From Pyrenochaeta sp. MPI-SDFR-AT-0127 (taxonomy: Eukaryota; Ascomycota; Dothideomycetes; Pleosporales; Cucurbitariaceae), in contig JAGTJM010000058.1 of NCBI GenBank assembly GCA_020747015.1, positions 62,001 to 126,000 on the forward strand: a DNA stretch of 64,000 nt, given 5' to 3'. How positions within the stretch are numbered: position 1 is the stretch's first letter; the number at the start of each line of letters is the position of its first letter. The position numbers were made by a program, and so were the translations under genes. The notes under the pieces are model-generated. The model was not told the DNA's origin. It was given only the letters and a program-made list of their open reading frames with translations, and searched no databases. Below, piece by piece: positions 56,063 to 64,000 of this stretch.

Positions 56063-56596
56063 TCAAGGACTGCGTTGATGGCCATCAAGTGGATTCCCGT
56101 TCTGAGCACTCTCACACCGGTCGTTGTACCTGACTAGGCACTGATCCGCACATTGGTCGTACTCCAGCGTCAGTCTCAGCGTCTCGCGATCCACATGCTC
56201 TCTGCGGCATTCGTCGAGACAGGGCGAGGCGTCCAGGTAGAGCATGCAACATTGTCGGTCTCCGATTTCTCTTGTGCAAAAGTCTCCCCTTGATGTTTGA
56301 CCAAGGACATGGTCTGAGAGCTGGTAGAAGACACTGTCCGTCGCCGCCGTAAAGCTAGGAACGAGGTGGTAGAAGATGACCGGTACGCAGAGCACAGTAA
56401 GCAAGGCTGTAATGATGGATCGGTAGCGTGGTGTGTATCGGCAGGTTGGGCGGGATGGAGTGCGCATTTCGCCCTTGGACATTTTCCTGGCCCAACTCTT
56501 TCTCGCCTTCTCTCTTTGGTAAATGGAGAATGATGTGAATGCTGTGCCGTCGAAAGTGCGGGGGAACACAGCCGTCTTATCGTACGCCTCCAGCAT
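56063..56596 (-). CDS. Type II membrane protein with an eight-cysteine ectodomain, hypothetical
   Basis: A single exon of 177 aa from the ATG at 56596 (codons further upstream lack an ATG). A basic N-terminal region of about 60 residues, rich in Lys and Arg near the membrane, is followed by one hydrophobic helix (about 63-83, SIITALLTVLCVPVIFYHLV). The rest is predicted outside and has eight cysteines in about 50 residues, in a C, CC, C-x3-C, C-x3-C, C pattern, near an acidic/basic helix. This suggests a small disulfide-bonded domain tethered to the membrane. No family is recognised. Confidence 0.5.
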   Translation of the reverse strand: MLEAYDKTAVFPRTFDGTAFTSFSIYQREKARKSWARKMSKGEMRTPSRPTCRYTPRYRSIITALLTVLCVPVIFYHLVPSFTAATDSVFYQLSDHVLGQTSRGDFCTREIGDRQCCMLYLDASPCLDECRREHVDRETLRLTLEYDQCADQCLVRYNDRCESAQNGNPLDGHQRSP

Positions 56597-57955
56597 GCAA
56601 GGTCTCAGCCGCACCTCGCTTTCTTGAGCACTCGTGAAACCAGAAAAGGCTTCAAAGTCGCTCGTAATTTCGAAACAAATGGAAATACGCAGTAAGGAAG
56701 TTAAGGAAGTTAAGGAAGTAAGAGCAATGGCCAGAAATACTGCGCAAGAACAACGGGACTGTGGCTAGTATATGCTGCAGCTGCGGTCAGTCGGCCGTAA
56801 TGCCATGGTTGTCAAGACGGTAAGGCGGCAGCGCTAGCGTGGCTCTGCCCCATCCATGGTCGTGTTGCGGCTTTGGCCCTTCGACACTCCAGCGGTTTGG
56901 ACGACAGGCTCCACAACTGAACTAACCTAAAAAGCTTGAAACGTTTACTTCATCGTCGAAACATGCCCAATGGGAGAAATCTGGGCCAGGCATTTTGCTT
57001 ACCACTCCCATGTCGTGTCAACGCAGACGCTCATTGTGATGTGTCCTTTGACCAATCGCGAGTCCACGGAACGGTGAATTGAAGGATCCTGTCAGGACCG
57101 TGCTTCGTGTGTAAGAGTTTCAGAACCCATGCCCAGCCGTAAGGCCAATGCAAAGCCACCGCCACGACAGCAAATGGAGCCGGTGAATGACGCTGCGGCC
57201 GAACGCGAAGGAGTGTGTGGGAGTAGGGCCGTGTAGGGCTGTCCATGGGTTCCTATTTCGAGCTTTCTGCACACGTCCATGCATTGAGATGGTCAGTGCA
57301 AATGTCTCCACGGTCGATAATTCTCCGAGGGTTGTCCATGACTCTGCTGCATCGTGAACCTCAAACAACAACGCGTGTTGCTGGTGAAGACGACGGGTCT
57401 GGTCTGCAGCAGAAGTGCCACGCGGACTTTCTGTTGCATGAATACCACCGAACCCGTATCTGTCGCACAATGATACTAGAAAAGGGGAACAGCAATGCGA
57501 GCACTCATGACAGAACCTTGCGGTCTGCTTGACACTAGCTCGAGAAATAATTGGCACGAGGACAAAAAAAATTGAGGGCACTTCTTCGGTATAATGTTGG
57601 TGCTGTTCAGGTCAATTTTGCAGACATGTGTGCCCCTGCTCGGTATAATTTCATGCTCGTATGCCTCAACGCGGCGAATAACGCGCAGTGAAGAGCATCG
57701 TGACTGTAAATGAAAACCTTGCCAAGAGTTGGCAACGCGACGTTGTTATGTTGACAATATTTAAGAATCGGTCAGACTGTACAGCAGATAGATATGCCGC
57801 GCCTTGGAAATGCTGTGCAAATGCAGGCCACCCCGTCTATTGAGTTGTTCCAGAAGATGCAGCCGCAGACAAATTTACCCCTAAGAGAAAGTTTATACAA
57901 GCAAGGGCCAATGTTTGCGCGAACCCTTCATCTGGATGTTCGCGCTGAAAGAGAT
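56597..57955. other. Intergenic, no gene seen
   Basis: No supported gene over 1.4 kb. Frames at 57120-57581 (minus) and 57245-57532 (plus) are mutual shadows. The left end has the promoter of the cysteine-rich membrane protein and a short tandem repeat. Confidence 0.45.
56693..56721 (+). repeat. 9-bp tandem repeat (TTAAGGAAG), about three units
   Basis: Three near-perfect TTAAGGAAG units lie about 100 nt upstream of the ATG of the minus-strand gene at 56063-56596, so copy-number change could affect its promoter. Confidence 0.8.
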
Positions 57956-59401
57956 CTAAGACCATGAGATGCTGTGACTGTTAGCTTGAATCAGCGGTCA
58001 GTGTAGTTTGGACTCACGCAAGCATGATTCCTGCACCCGTGAACATGGCCGCAAATTGTGTGAGGGTTTTCCTAAGCTCTTGGCTCTTGTTCGGCCCGGT
58101 CTCGAGGAGCTCGGGGATGACGGCGACAGTGCCAACATAGAGGAACGTGCCCGCGGTGAATGGCAAGAGCAAATCACCCCACTGCAGGCTAGTGCCCATG
58201 AGTCCGGAACCATGCGGCTCGGATGAAGCCGAGTTTCCTCCAAATTCCTGTATGGCAATGCCAATGCACGTGCCGATGAATGCACCGACAGCAGTCACAA
58301 ATTGCGCACCCATGGCCGCCCGTTTGCTGAAACCAGACTGGATGAGCAAAGCAAAGTCGCCGACTTCATGGGGAATCTCGTGGAAGAAGACGGCGACCGT
58401 GGTGGTAGCGCCGATGGTGGGCGAGGCATAGAAGGAGGAGCTGAGGGCAAGGCCGTCGGTGATATTGTGCGTGAAGTCGGCGATGAGATTGAGATAACCG
58501 CCGAGCTTGACGCTGGCGCTGATCTCTTTGTCAGTCTGGACAGGAAGAGGAGTGGCAGGCGGTGTGATGCCGTTCGCCGTCGACTTGCGAGCACGGAGAG
58601 AGTCTTTGGACCCATTCGCGTCGGCTCCCGTAGTCTTTGCAGCCGCCTCGACCTTGTCGTGCGAGTGTCCATGAGAGTGATCATGTCCGCCTGCGCCTCC
58701 AGTCGCGATCCTCAGTCCCTTGTCCATGGCGACAAATGTCACAAAGCCGACCATGATGGCCACGCCCAGCAGCAGGTTCTTGTTGGGCTCCACCATGACA
58801 AACTTGACTTTGTCGTGCTCATCCTCACCCAAGAAGATCTCTGGCAGCAGATGGAACAGTGTATCACCCAAAAGCCCGCCCACAGCAAAGGCCACCATGA
58901 CGGACAGCGACGAGGGGTCGATGTTGGGGGGGCATAGTGCCAGAAGGAAGTTTGGTGGGCCTGAGATGTAGAGGGTGGCTAGCAGGGCATTGACTGCAGG
59001 ACTGCCGGGGAACAGAAAGGCAAAGATCTGAGAGGTGATGGACGAGGTGGAGGGGTTTGCGGCTACTTTGTGCTCGTTGAGGGCCTGCACGAGGGGACAT
59101 TCCTAGCCAGAAGTGTTAGTACCAGCTGAGCACGCGACATCAAGGTATCTTTATCCTGGCGCACTACCGGTATAGCCAAAGTGCTGTCACGTGGTATGGC
59201 ATTCTCCCAGGTACAAGTGAATGTCCCGGCTGAATGAAGAATTCGGCGTCTTACCTGCAATTGCTCCTCAATCTCATAGACACTCAAGCCCCCCACTGGC
59301 AGTCCAGTCTCGCCCTTGACAACGGCGCCAGCCACGTTCCATGCCAGGATGCCAATGAAGATGGACAAGGACAATAACGTCCTGTTCCGACGCGAGACCA
59401 T
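57956..59401 (-). CDS. ZIP-family zinc transporter (ZIP7/KE4-like)
   Basis: Three exons on the minus strand: 59401-59255, 59102-58018 and 57977-57956, giving 417 aa. The last exon is 22 nt and adds HSISWS after IMLA. An N-terminal signal-anchor (LLSLSIFIGILAWNVAG) precedes ECPLVQALNEHKV. The long loop has the His-rich GGHDHSHGHSHDK. Helix 4 carries FTHNITDGLALSSSF and helix 5 FFHEIPHEVGDFALL, the binuclear metal site of the family. ZIP7/KE4 proteins release zinc from the ER or Golgi to the cytosol. The gene is divergent from NOP16 across 264 bp. Confidence 0.94.
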
Positions 59402-59665
59402 GGTGGACGCGTAATTTGGCTCAGGTACCCCGGATACCGGTATTGAGAGGGTTTGACGTGTCAGGGGGTTATCACGGCAATGGAAAGGTGGTCGGCCTGG
59501 CCTGTCATCTCTCGCCAGGCCCACCACGGCTTATCGATAACACTAGCGCCTCTACTTTTCGAAATTTTGGTGCAGTTTGCGGCTCTCAGCACTCAAACGC
59601 AGCCAATTGACCCTCGCCTTTCCCTACGCCCTTGATACCTCCTCACCTTTGATAACGTAGTCAGA
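59402..59665. promoter_or_regulatory. Compact divergent promoter (ZIP transporter / NOP16)
   Basis: A 264-bp region between two divergent start codons, with no TATA box, as is common for housekeeping pairs. Both genes must share it. Confidence 0.6.
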
Positions 59666-60430
59666 ATGGGTCGCGAACTCCAGAAGAAGAAGAACAAGTC
59701 TTCAATCCCCAAGAAGCGCCAGAATGGGCCATCCAAGAAGAAGCTCCTCCAGAACCCCATCATAGCGAAGCACTGGTAGGACTACCTAGATAATTATGCA
59801 CGCACACGCACTCTGACACAGCTTCACAGGAATCAGAAAGAAACACTCTCACAAAATTACCGCCGTCTCGGTCTCACATCTCGCCTCAACCACGCAACTG
59901 GAGGCACGGAAAAGACAATCGCTTCCCTCGGCCTCAACGATGCAAAATCCTCACGCGCCGACACTGCCGCAAACAGCACAGCAAATGCGCTCAACATCGT
60001 GTCCAAAGCGCCGGAGGTAATTGCGGCAGAGGAGATTGAGGTCGAGCGCGACCCAGAGACGGGCGCAATCTTGCGCGTAACAGGACAGCAAGAAACCAAG
60101 GACAACCCTCTCAACGACCCCCTCAACGAGATCGAGGACAGCGACGAAGAGGCAGAATGGAATGGCTTCGCAATGGTGCCTGAACGGAGAGAAGACGAGA
60201 GCGAGAACCCAGTCATCAGGCAGCTAGAAGAGGCGGCGAGGAATGGTGTGCGGAAAGCGCCAAGAGGTCAAAGTCAGCGAGAGCAAGAGTGGGCAGAGAG
60301 ACTAGTGAGCCGGTATGGAGAGGATTACGGAAGAATGGCCAGGGACAGGAAACTCAACCCAATGCAACAGACCGAGGCAGATATCAGGAAAAGAGTACTG
60401 AAGTGGAAAGCGTCGCTAGCAAAGGATTAA
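59666..60430 (+). CDS. NOP16: Nop16 ribosome biogenesis protein
   Basis: Two exons: 59666-59775 and 59830-60430, giving 236 aa; the join is inside the Trp codon of KHWNQKETL. The N-terminus is very basic (QKKKNKSSIPKKRQNGPSKKK), a nucleolar signal type. NYRRLGLTSRLN is the conserved core box, the middle is acidic (EDSDEEAEW), and the C-terminus has YGEDYGRMARDRKLNPMQQT, the family signature. Nop16 is part of nucleolar pre-60S particles and is needed for 25S rRNA maturation. The length matches family members. Confidence 0.95.
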
Positions 60431-60961
60431 GTATTGATATGAGATAAACATGCATTGGCCTCACGATCGTCGCTATATCACACTTCATCGAACATGTAGA
60501 AGCATCATTGGCGAAGAGCAAGGCGTTTTGGCGTATTATTCAACAGGTCAGACCTGATCTCAACAAACTAGTTACGGTCACCTAAAGTATAGATTCTAAG
60601 AGTCTAAAATTCAAGCCCTGGAACTTCACAATACTTGCTTTATGATGCTCTTGTCGGAATCCAGAAAGGCTAAAAGGCGTACAATGCGAATATAGTACTA
60701 CCTCTGGAAGCCACGCAGCAGCCAATTGTCGACATCAGCACAATTATGCTCTACAATGGTATTTCTCTCGGTGAAGGCACACGGGAGTGTTATCAATCTG
60801 GAAATGTACACTCGAAGCCTCGAAACAAGTCGATAAAATCCCTTATCGATAGCCCCACTAAAATGGCTGCCCCAAATCCACCAGTCAACACTCAACGCTT
60901 TGTCTTTACAACGTCACAATCAGAAAAAAAAGGTGCCAGCAAGCTTCACTTCTACTTCGCA
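60431..60961. other. Intergenic / 5' flank of the FBPase-family gene
   Basis: No separate gene. In-frame ATGs at 60746 and 60863 would extend the next protein by 72 or 33 residues, but that extension is polar and unlike the family. Confidence 0.5.
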
Positions 60962-61960
60962 ATGGCTCAAACAAGTCCATCCAGTTTTACCGCACATCTC
61001 CAGTCTCTTCTGCCCGATGAATCCCGGACCGCCCTCATCAACCAGGTACTTCCTCAACTTCTCCAAACACTTCCAGACATTGCCCAGGCTCTGCGCTCAA
61101 CATCCGTATCCGAAGCCGGCAGTGCCAATTCATTCGGCGACAACCAATTAAATGTCGACGTCCTTGCTGAAAACCTTCTCCGCTCTGCCATCGCACAGTG
61201 CCCTTCAATAGTCACCGCAAGCAGCGAAGAAGACCCTATTGAGAAGTCCAGCGCGCATGGAAATGCCACAGCCCAGGAGCAGTACACTGTAGCTTTTGAC
61301 CCTCTGGACGGCAGTTCCATCATCGGACCGAACTGGACCGTTGGCACCATCATAGGCATCTGGGACGGACCAAGCGCACTCTCCACAACCGAGACGCCTC
61401 GAAGAAAACAAATCGCCGCTATCCTCGGTGTACTGGGTCCTCGTACCAGCGCCGTCGTGGCTCTCCGCGTCCCAGGCGGAACACCAGCATGCTTCGAAGT
61501 CAACCTATCCGATGGCGAAATCACAATCACCAGGCCAACTATCCAGCTCAACTCGCAGCCAAAGACTCGCTACTTCGCACCAGCCAATATGCGAGCCGCA
61601 GCAGAGAACACACAGTATCTTAACCTCATCAATCACTACATTTCTCAAAAGTACACCCTGCGATACAGCGGCGGTCTTGTCCCTGATATCTTCCACGCCC
61701 TTGTAAAAGGCCACGGCATCTACATTTCTCCCGTTACGCAAAGTAGTCCGGCGAAATTGCGCAGGTTGTATGAACTTGCTCCCATTGCCCTGATTGTGGA
61801 GTGTGCGGGCGGTGTCGCGGTGGATTCGGCGGATGGAAGTGATATCCTGGATAAGCCTATCCGCGATACGGATGAGCGGGGGGTCTTGTGTGCGGGAATA
61901 GGGATGAAGTGGATGTTGTACGGTCGAAGTTGCTTTTGTAAGGAGTTGGCTCATTTTTAA
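60962..61960 (+). CDS. FBPase/SBPase-family sugar bisphosphatase
   Basis: A single exon of 332 aa from the ATG at 60962. The class I fold is recognised by ASSEEDP (metal-binding Glu cluster near residue 86), FDPLDGSSII (about 112-121, the metal and phosphate motif) and YSGGLVPDIFHALVKGHGIY. CAGGVAVDSADG sits near the end. The FBPase family removes the C1 phosphate from fructose-1,6- or sedoheptulose-1,7-bisphosphate, with Mg. The protein is shorter and more divergent than canonical gluconeogenic FBPase and resembles the SBPase-like branch, so I favour a pentose-phosphate-side role; the substrate cannot be settled from sequence. It is probably not the gluconeogenic FBP1. Confidence 0.85.
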   Translation: MAQTSPSSFTAHLQSLLPDESRTALINQVLPQLLQTLPDIAQALRSTSVSEAGSANSFGDNQLNVDVLAENLLRSAIAQCPSIVTASSEEDPIEKSSAHGNATAQEQYTVAFDPLDGSSIIGPNWTVGTIIGIWDGPSALSTTETPRRKQIAAILGVLGPRTSAVVALRVPGGTPACFEVNLSDGEITITRPTIQLNSQPKTRYFAPANMRAAAENTQYLNLINHYISQKYTLRYSGGLVPDIFHALVKGHGIYISPVTQSSPAKLRRLYELAPIALIVECAGGVAVDSADGSDILDKPIRDTDERGVLCAGIGMKWMLYGRSCFCKELAHF

Positions 61961-62141
61961 CGAGTCTATGGTAGAACTTTAGGTTTTGAGCCTGGGACTT
62001 GCTCTATTCATTCTTAGACGGTGTTCAATATCAATAGACAATAGATAAAAGAGGCTCTCGATGTCCTCCTATTATAAGCTATCCTTGGTACAAGGACTCT
62101 CTTTAGAACTAATGGAATGGTAAGGAATTGACGTAGATGTT

Positions 62142-62351
62142 TTGGCTTGGAAGGCTGATCTGAAACTTCCTCGACGCCTGCCACGTGTGAGAGCTCTCCG
62201 CTGTGTCAAAATCGCCAATCAAGCTGGTTTTGAAGCGATTTCGTACGTCTGGGGCAACCCAAATAACATCGCGCCATACCGCGTCTCCGTGGACGGAGTG
62301 TCAATGACCATTGGCTTGAATCTGGATAGCGCACTCCGTCATCTCCATTGA
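62142..62351 (+). pseudogene. Truncated HET-domain fragment
   Basis: The frame reads FEAISYVWGNPN, then VSVDGVSMTIGLNLDSALRHLH, which is the start of a HET domain. It stops at TGA exactly where the conserved IWIDAICINQ block should follow. There is no ATG start in this frame and the downstream sequence shows no further HET blocks. It is a relic of a HET gene, unlike the intact copy at 39449. Confidence 0.7.
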
Positions 62352-62680
62352 CAAAGCCCCAAACGATGCGCACCAGAGCTATTATGAACGACACGGTCTC
62401 AAACCCTACGCTATAGCTTGAAATAAACCAAGACCATTGAACCAGGGCATGCGTCCGGTGAAGTTGAAACCTCGAACTGCATTATTGACAAGGCAAATGA
62501 AGGAAAGCTCTTCTCTTTGTTATCAAGCAAAGAGTAAGGCATGCACCTAGAATCTTTTCATATAGCTTTGTTCAACCAGGCAATGGATTTCTGTGAGGTG
62601 CGCAAAGGACGTGAAAACGCCGGCCGAGGTCTATTACAAAGTCGAGTAGTATGTACCATATTCGTCGTTAGTCTATCAGT
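62352..62680. other. Intergenic, no gene seen
   Basis: Non-coding sequence between the HET and FunK1 relics, with no motif found. Confidence 0.5.
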
Positions 62681-62689
62681 ATCAGGTGC

Positions 62690-63430
62690 TTTAGGCTGAG
62701 CAAGGGCAGAAGCAGGAGCGGCAGTCGAACGGTGACGCGAAAAATATCCGCAAGCAGTCGAGCATCAACGCGGCCTCCGAAACGATTGGGTCAAGACTTC
62801 CCGATCAAGCAAGACAAGCTGCGACGAAGAATCGCGTTATCGGCGGCTCAACACAAGGGATATTGGGAGAAGCATCGATGACGCGAGTTCTCCGCAAGTC
62901 CTATTGACTGCACTGCCTAGAGGTTTTTATGGTGAGTGCTGCAGGTAGAATCCCTGGAGCATGGCTAATTCCTCAGGTCACAAATCGTTTCTGGAAGATA
63001 CTCCATCGAGGTATACATCTATCAGAAACATTTTGTTAACGACAGAAGAGGGCGATGGTTTCATACTCGATCTCGACATTGCGTTCAAACCCGACCGAAA
63101 GTTGCGCGGAGCACTCAGTCAGACTGGCACTAAAGTTTTCATGGCGATCGGAGCACTTTATGTGACGGCCACAACTTTATATATGATATAGAGTCATTGT
63201 TCTAGGTACTATTCAGAGCTTGCATTTATCACAATGACTAGGTCGGTCAAGGAGCAAGAAGCAATATGATTCTTGGCACGGCGAGCTGATATGGAAGTGT
63301 GCGGAAGCTAAGAAGGTCAAAGTGAACGAGGAGGAGAGCTTAACAGAAGTGGAGAGCGAGTTCACATATCAATACAGACTGCTCATACATTGCATACGGA
63401 AGTACAAAAGGTGTTACTCCAAGAGGTAAA
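62690..63430 (+). pseudogene. Decayed FunK1-type protein kinase
   Basis: FunK1 landmarks occur in order but in different frames with stops. A polar Ser/Gln-rich linker and NRVIGGSTQGILGEAS lie near 62830. ILLTTEEGDGFILDLDIAF and TGTKVFMAIGALY lie at 63030-63160. After a one-base shift comes DGHNFIYDIESLF, followed by an in-frame stop near 63203. After a further shift come SWHGELIWKCAEAKK and FTYQYRLLIHCIRKY near 63270-63400. The HRDIS-type catalytic loop is missing. Several frameshifts and stops show it is dead. FunK1 kinases are fungus-specific, often multi-copy and near mobile or accessory DNA. Confidence 0.7.
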
Positions 63431-64000
63431 GCGCTGATTAAGAGTGGATCGCAACACCTTGTTGCTCGAGATGCGGTAATTGAAACCTAAGAATGGACAC
63501 GCTTCCGTCAGAGAACGCCCTCGCCCATCCCACCAACGTAAGAGTCAGTTGTTTCCTTACTGTCCGTCGCCGAGTTTTAGTTCCGCCTTATTCTGGCCTC
63601 AAGAAAACTTCTGTACAGATGTGTGGTGTGGTGGAGTGAATAGGCAAGCACGTGATGATAAGGATCGGTGGGGCGAAGGTAGGTAATTACTCCCTGCAGC
63701 TACCTCGGATCACCCCACACCTCACGCGATAACTCGTCAACAAACGATAATTTGCTACAAACCACCTCTCTCCTGATTGTGGATCAAGTCGTGTAATCGC
63801 CCGCCGGACAGTGGTTGCTCTGCCACAATGGGCATCTCCGCGGAGACCCGATTTGACAATCTAAGATTACGTTTTTCCAGATACTGACCATTTCCCCGGA
63901 GAAAAGGCTGTTCCCGCTCGTTCTCCACCACCATGACACTGCTTTCGAAGCCGCAATGCTGCTAGATAGCACAGGCCTGATTGATGTGCATATGATCAGA
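63431..64000. other. Right-edge region, no gene seen
   Basis: Short frames at 63480-63686 (plus) and 63784-63972 (minus) have no recognised motif. The promoter of a gene beyond the window may begin here. Confidence 0.4.

Noticed and set aside
58302..58937. Plus-strand 211-codon frame opposite the ZIP transporter
   Set aside because: It is antisense to a well-conserved transporter exon and has no motif of its own.

Overview
The window is a 64 kb piece of a filamentous ascomycete nuclear genome (Pezizomycotina; Dothideomycetes, perhaps Pleosporales, is my inference). The case rests on short GT-AG introns of about 45-110 nt with CTAAC/CTAAT-like branch sites, and on fungus-typical families: HET, FunK1, DUF6590, Egh16/Gas1, F-box and an appressorium-type secretome. 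I rebuilt spliced models by hand from splice signals, reading phase and family conservation. No tRNA, rRNA, CRISPR or intact transposon was seen.

Layout. Left part (1-9.1 kb): a serine-rich gene running off the left edge on the minus strand, small uncertain genes, a SET-domain protein whose leader and first exon have a second copy 1.1 kb upstream, a PRXL2-type thioredoxin-fold protein, and glutathione-dependent formaldehyde dehydrogenase (class III ADH). Middle accessory part (about 9-57 kb, gene-poor with 1-2.7 kb gaps): a secreted Egh16-like protein, an amidase, a seven-helix DUF7702-type membrane protein, two F-box proteins and a tandem DUF6590 protein. It also holds an oxidative group without a backbone synthase (short-chain dehydrogenase, FAD monooxygenase, sugar-type MFS transporter, P450), a HET protein convergent with a divergent protein kinase, and a berberine-bridge-type FAD oxidase. 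Its right half has a small cysteine-rich secreted protein, a four-helix MARVEL-like protein, a secreted astacin-like metalloprotease carrying two Myxococcus-type cysteine-rich repeats, and three small proteins of unknown role. Right part (58-62 kb): conserved genes again, namely a ZIP zinc transporter divergent from NOP16, and an FBPase/SBPase-family phosphatase. The right edge holds a truncated HET fragment and a frameshifted FunK1 kinase pseudogene.

How it fits together. Housekeeping genes frame an accessory block rich in secreted, redox and self/non-self recognition families, as in variable regions of plant-associated fungi. The SDR/FMO/MFS/P450 group could act together on an imported aromatic or terpenoid-like compound, but the sequence does not give the substrate. 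The most unusual items are the astacin-DUF4215 protease, the Egh16 protein with a putative N-terminal histidine after signal cleavage, the double DUF6590 gene, and the HET/kinase content with decayed relatives nearby.
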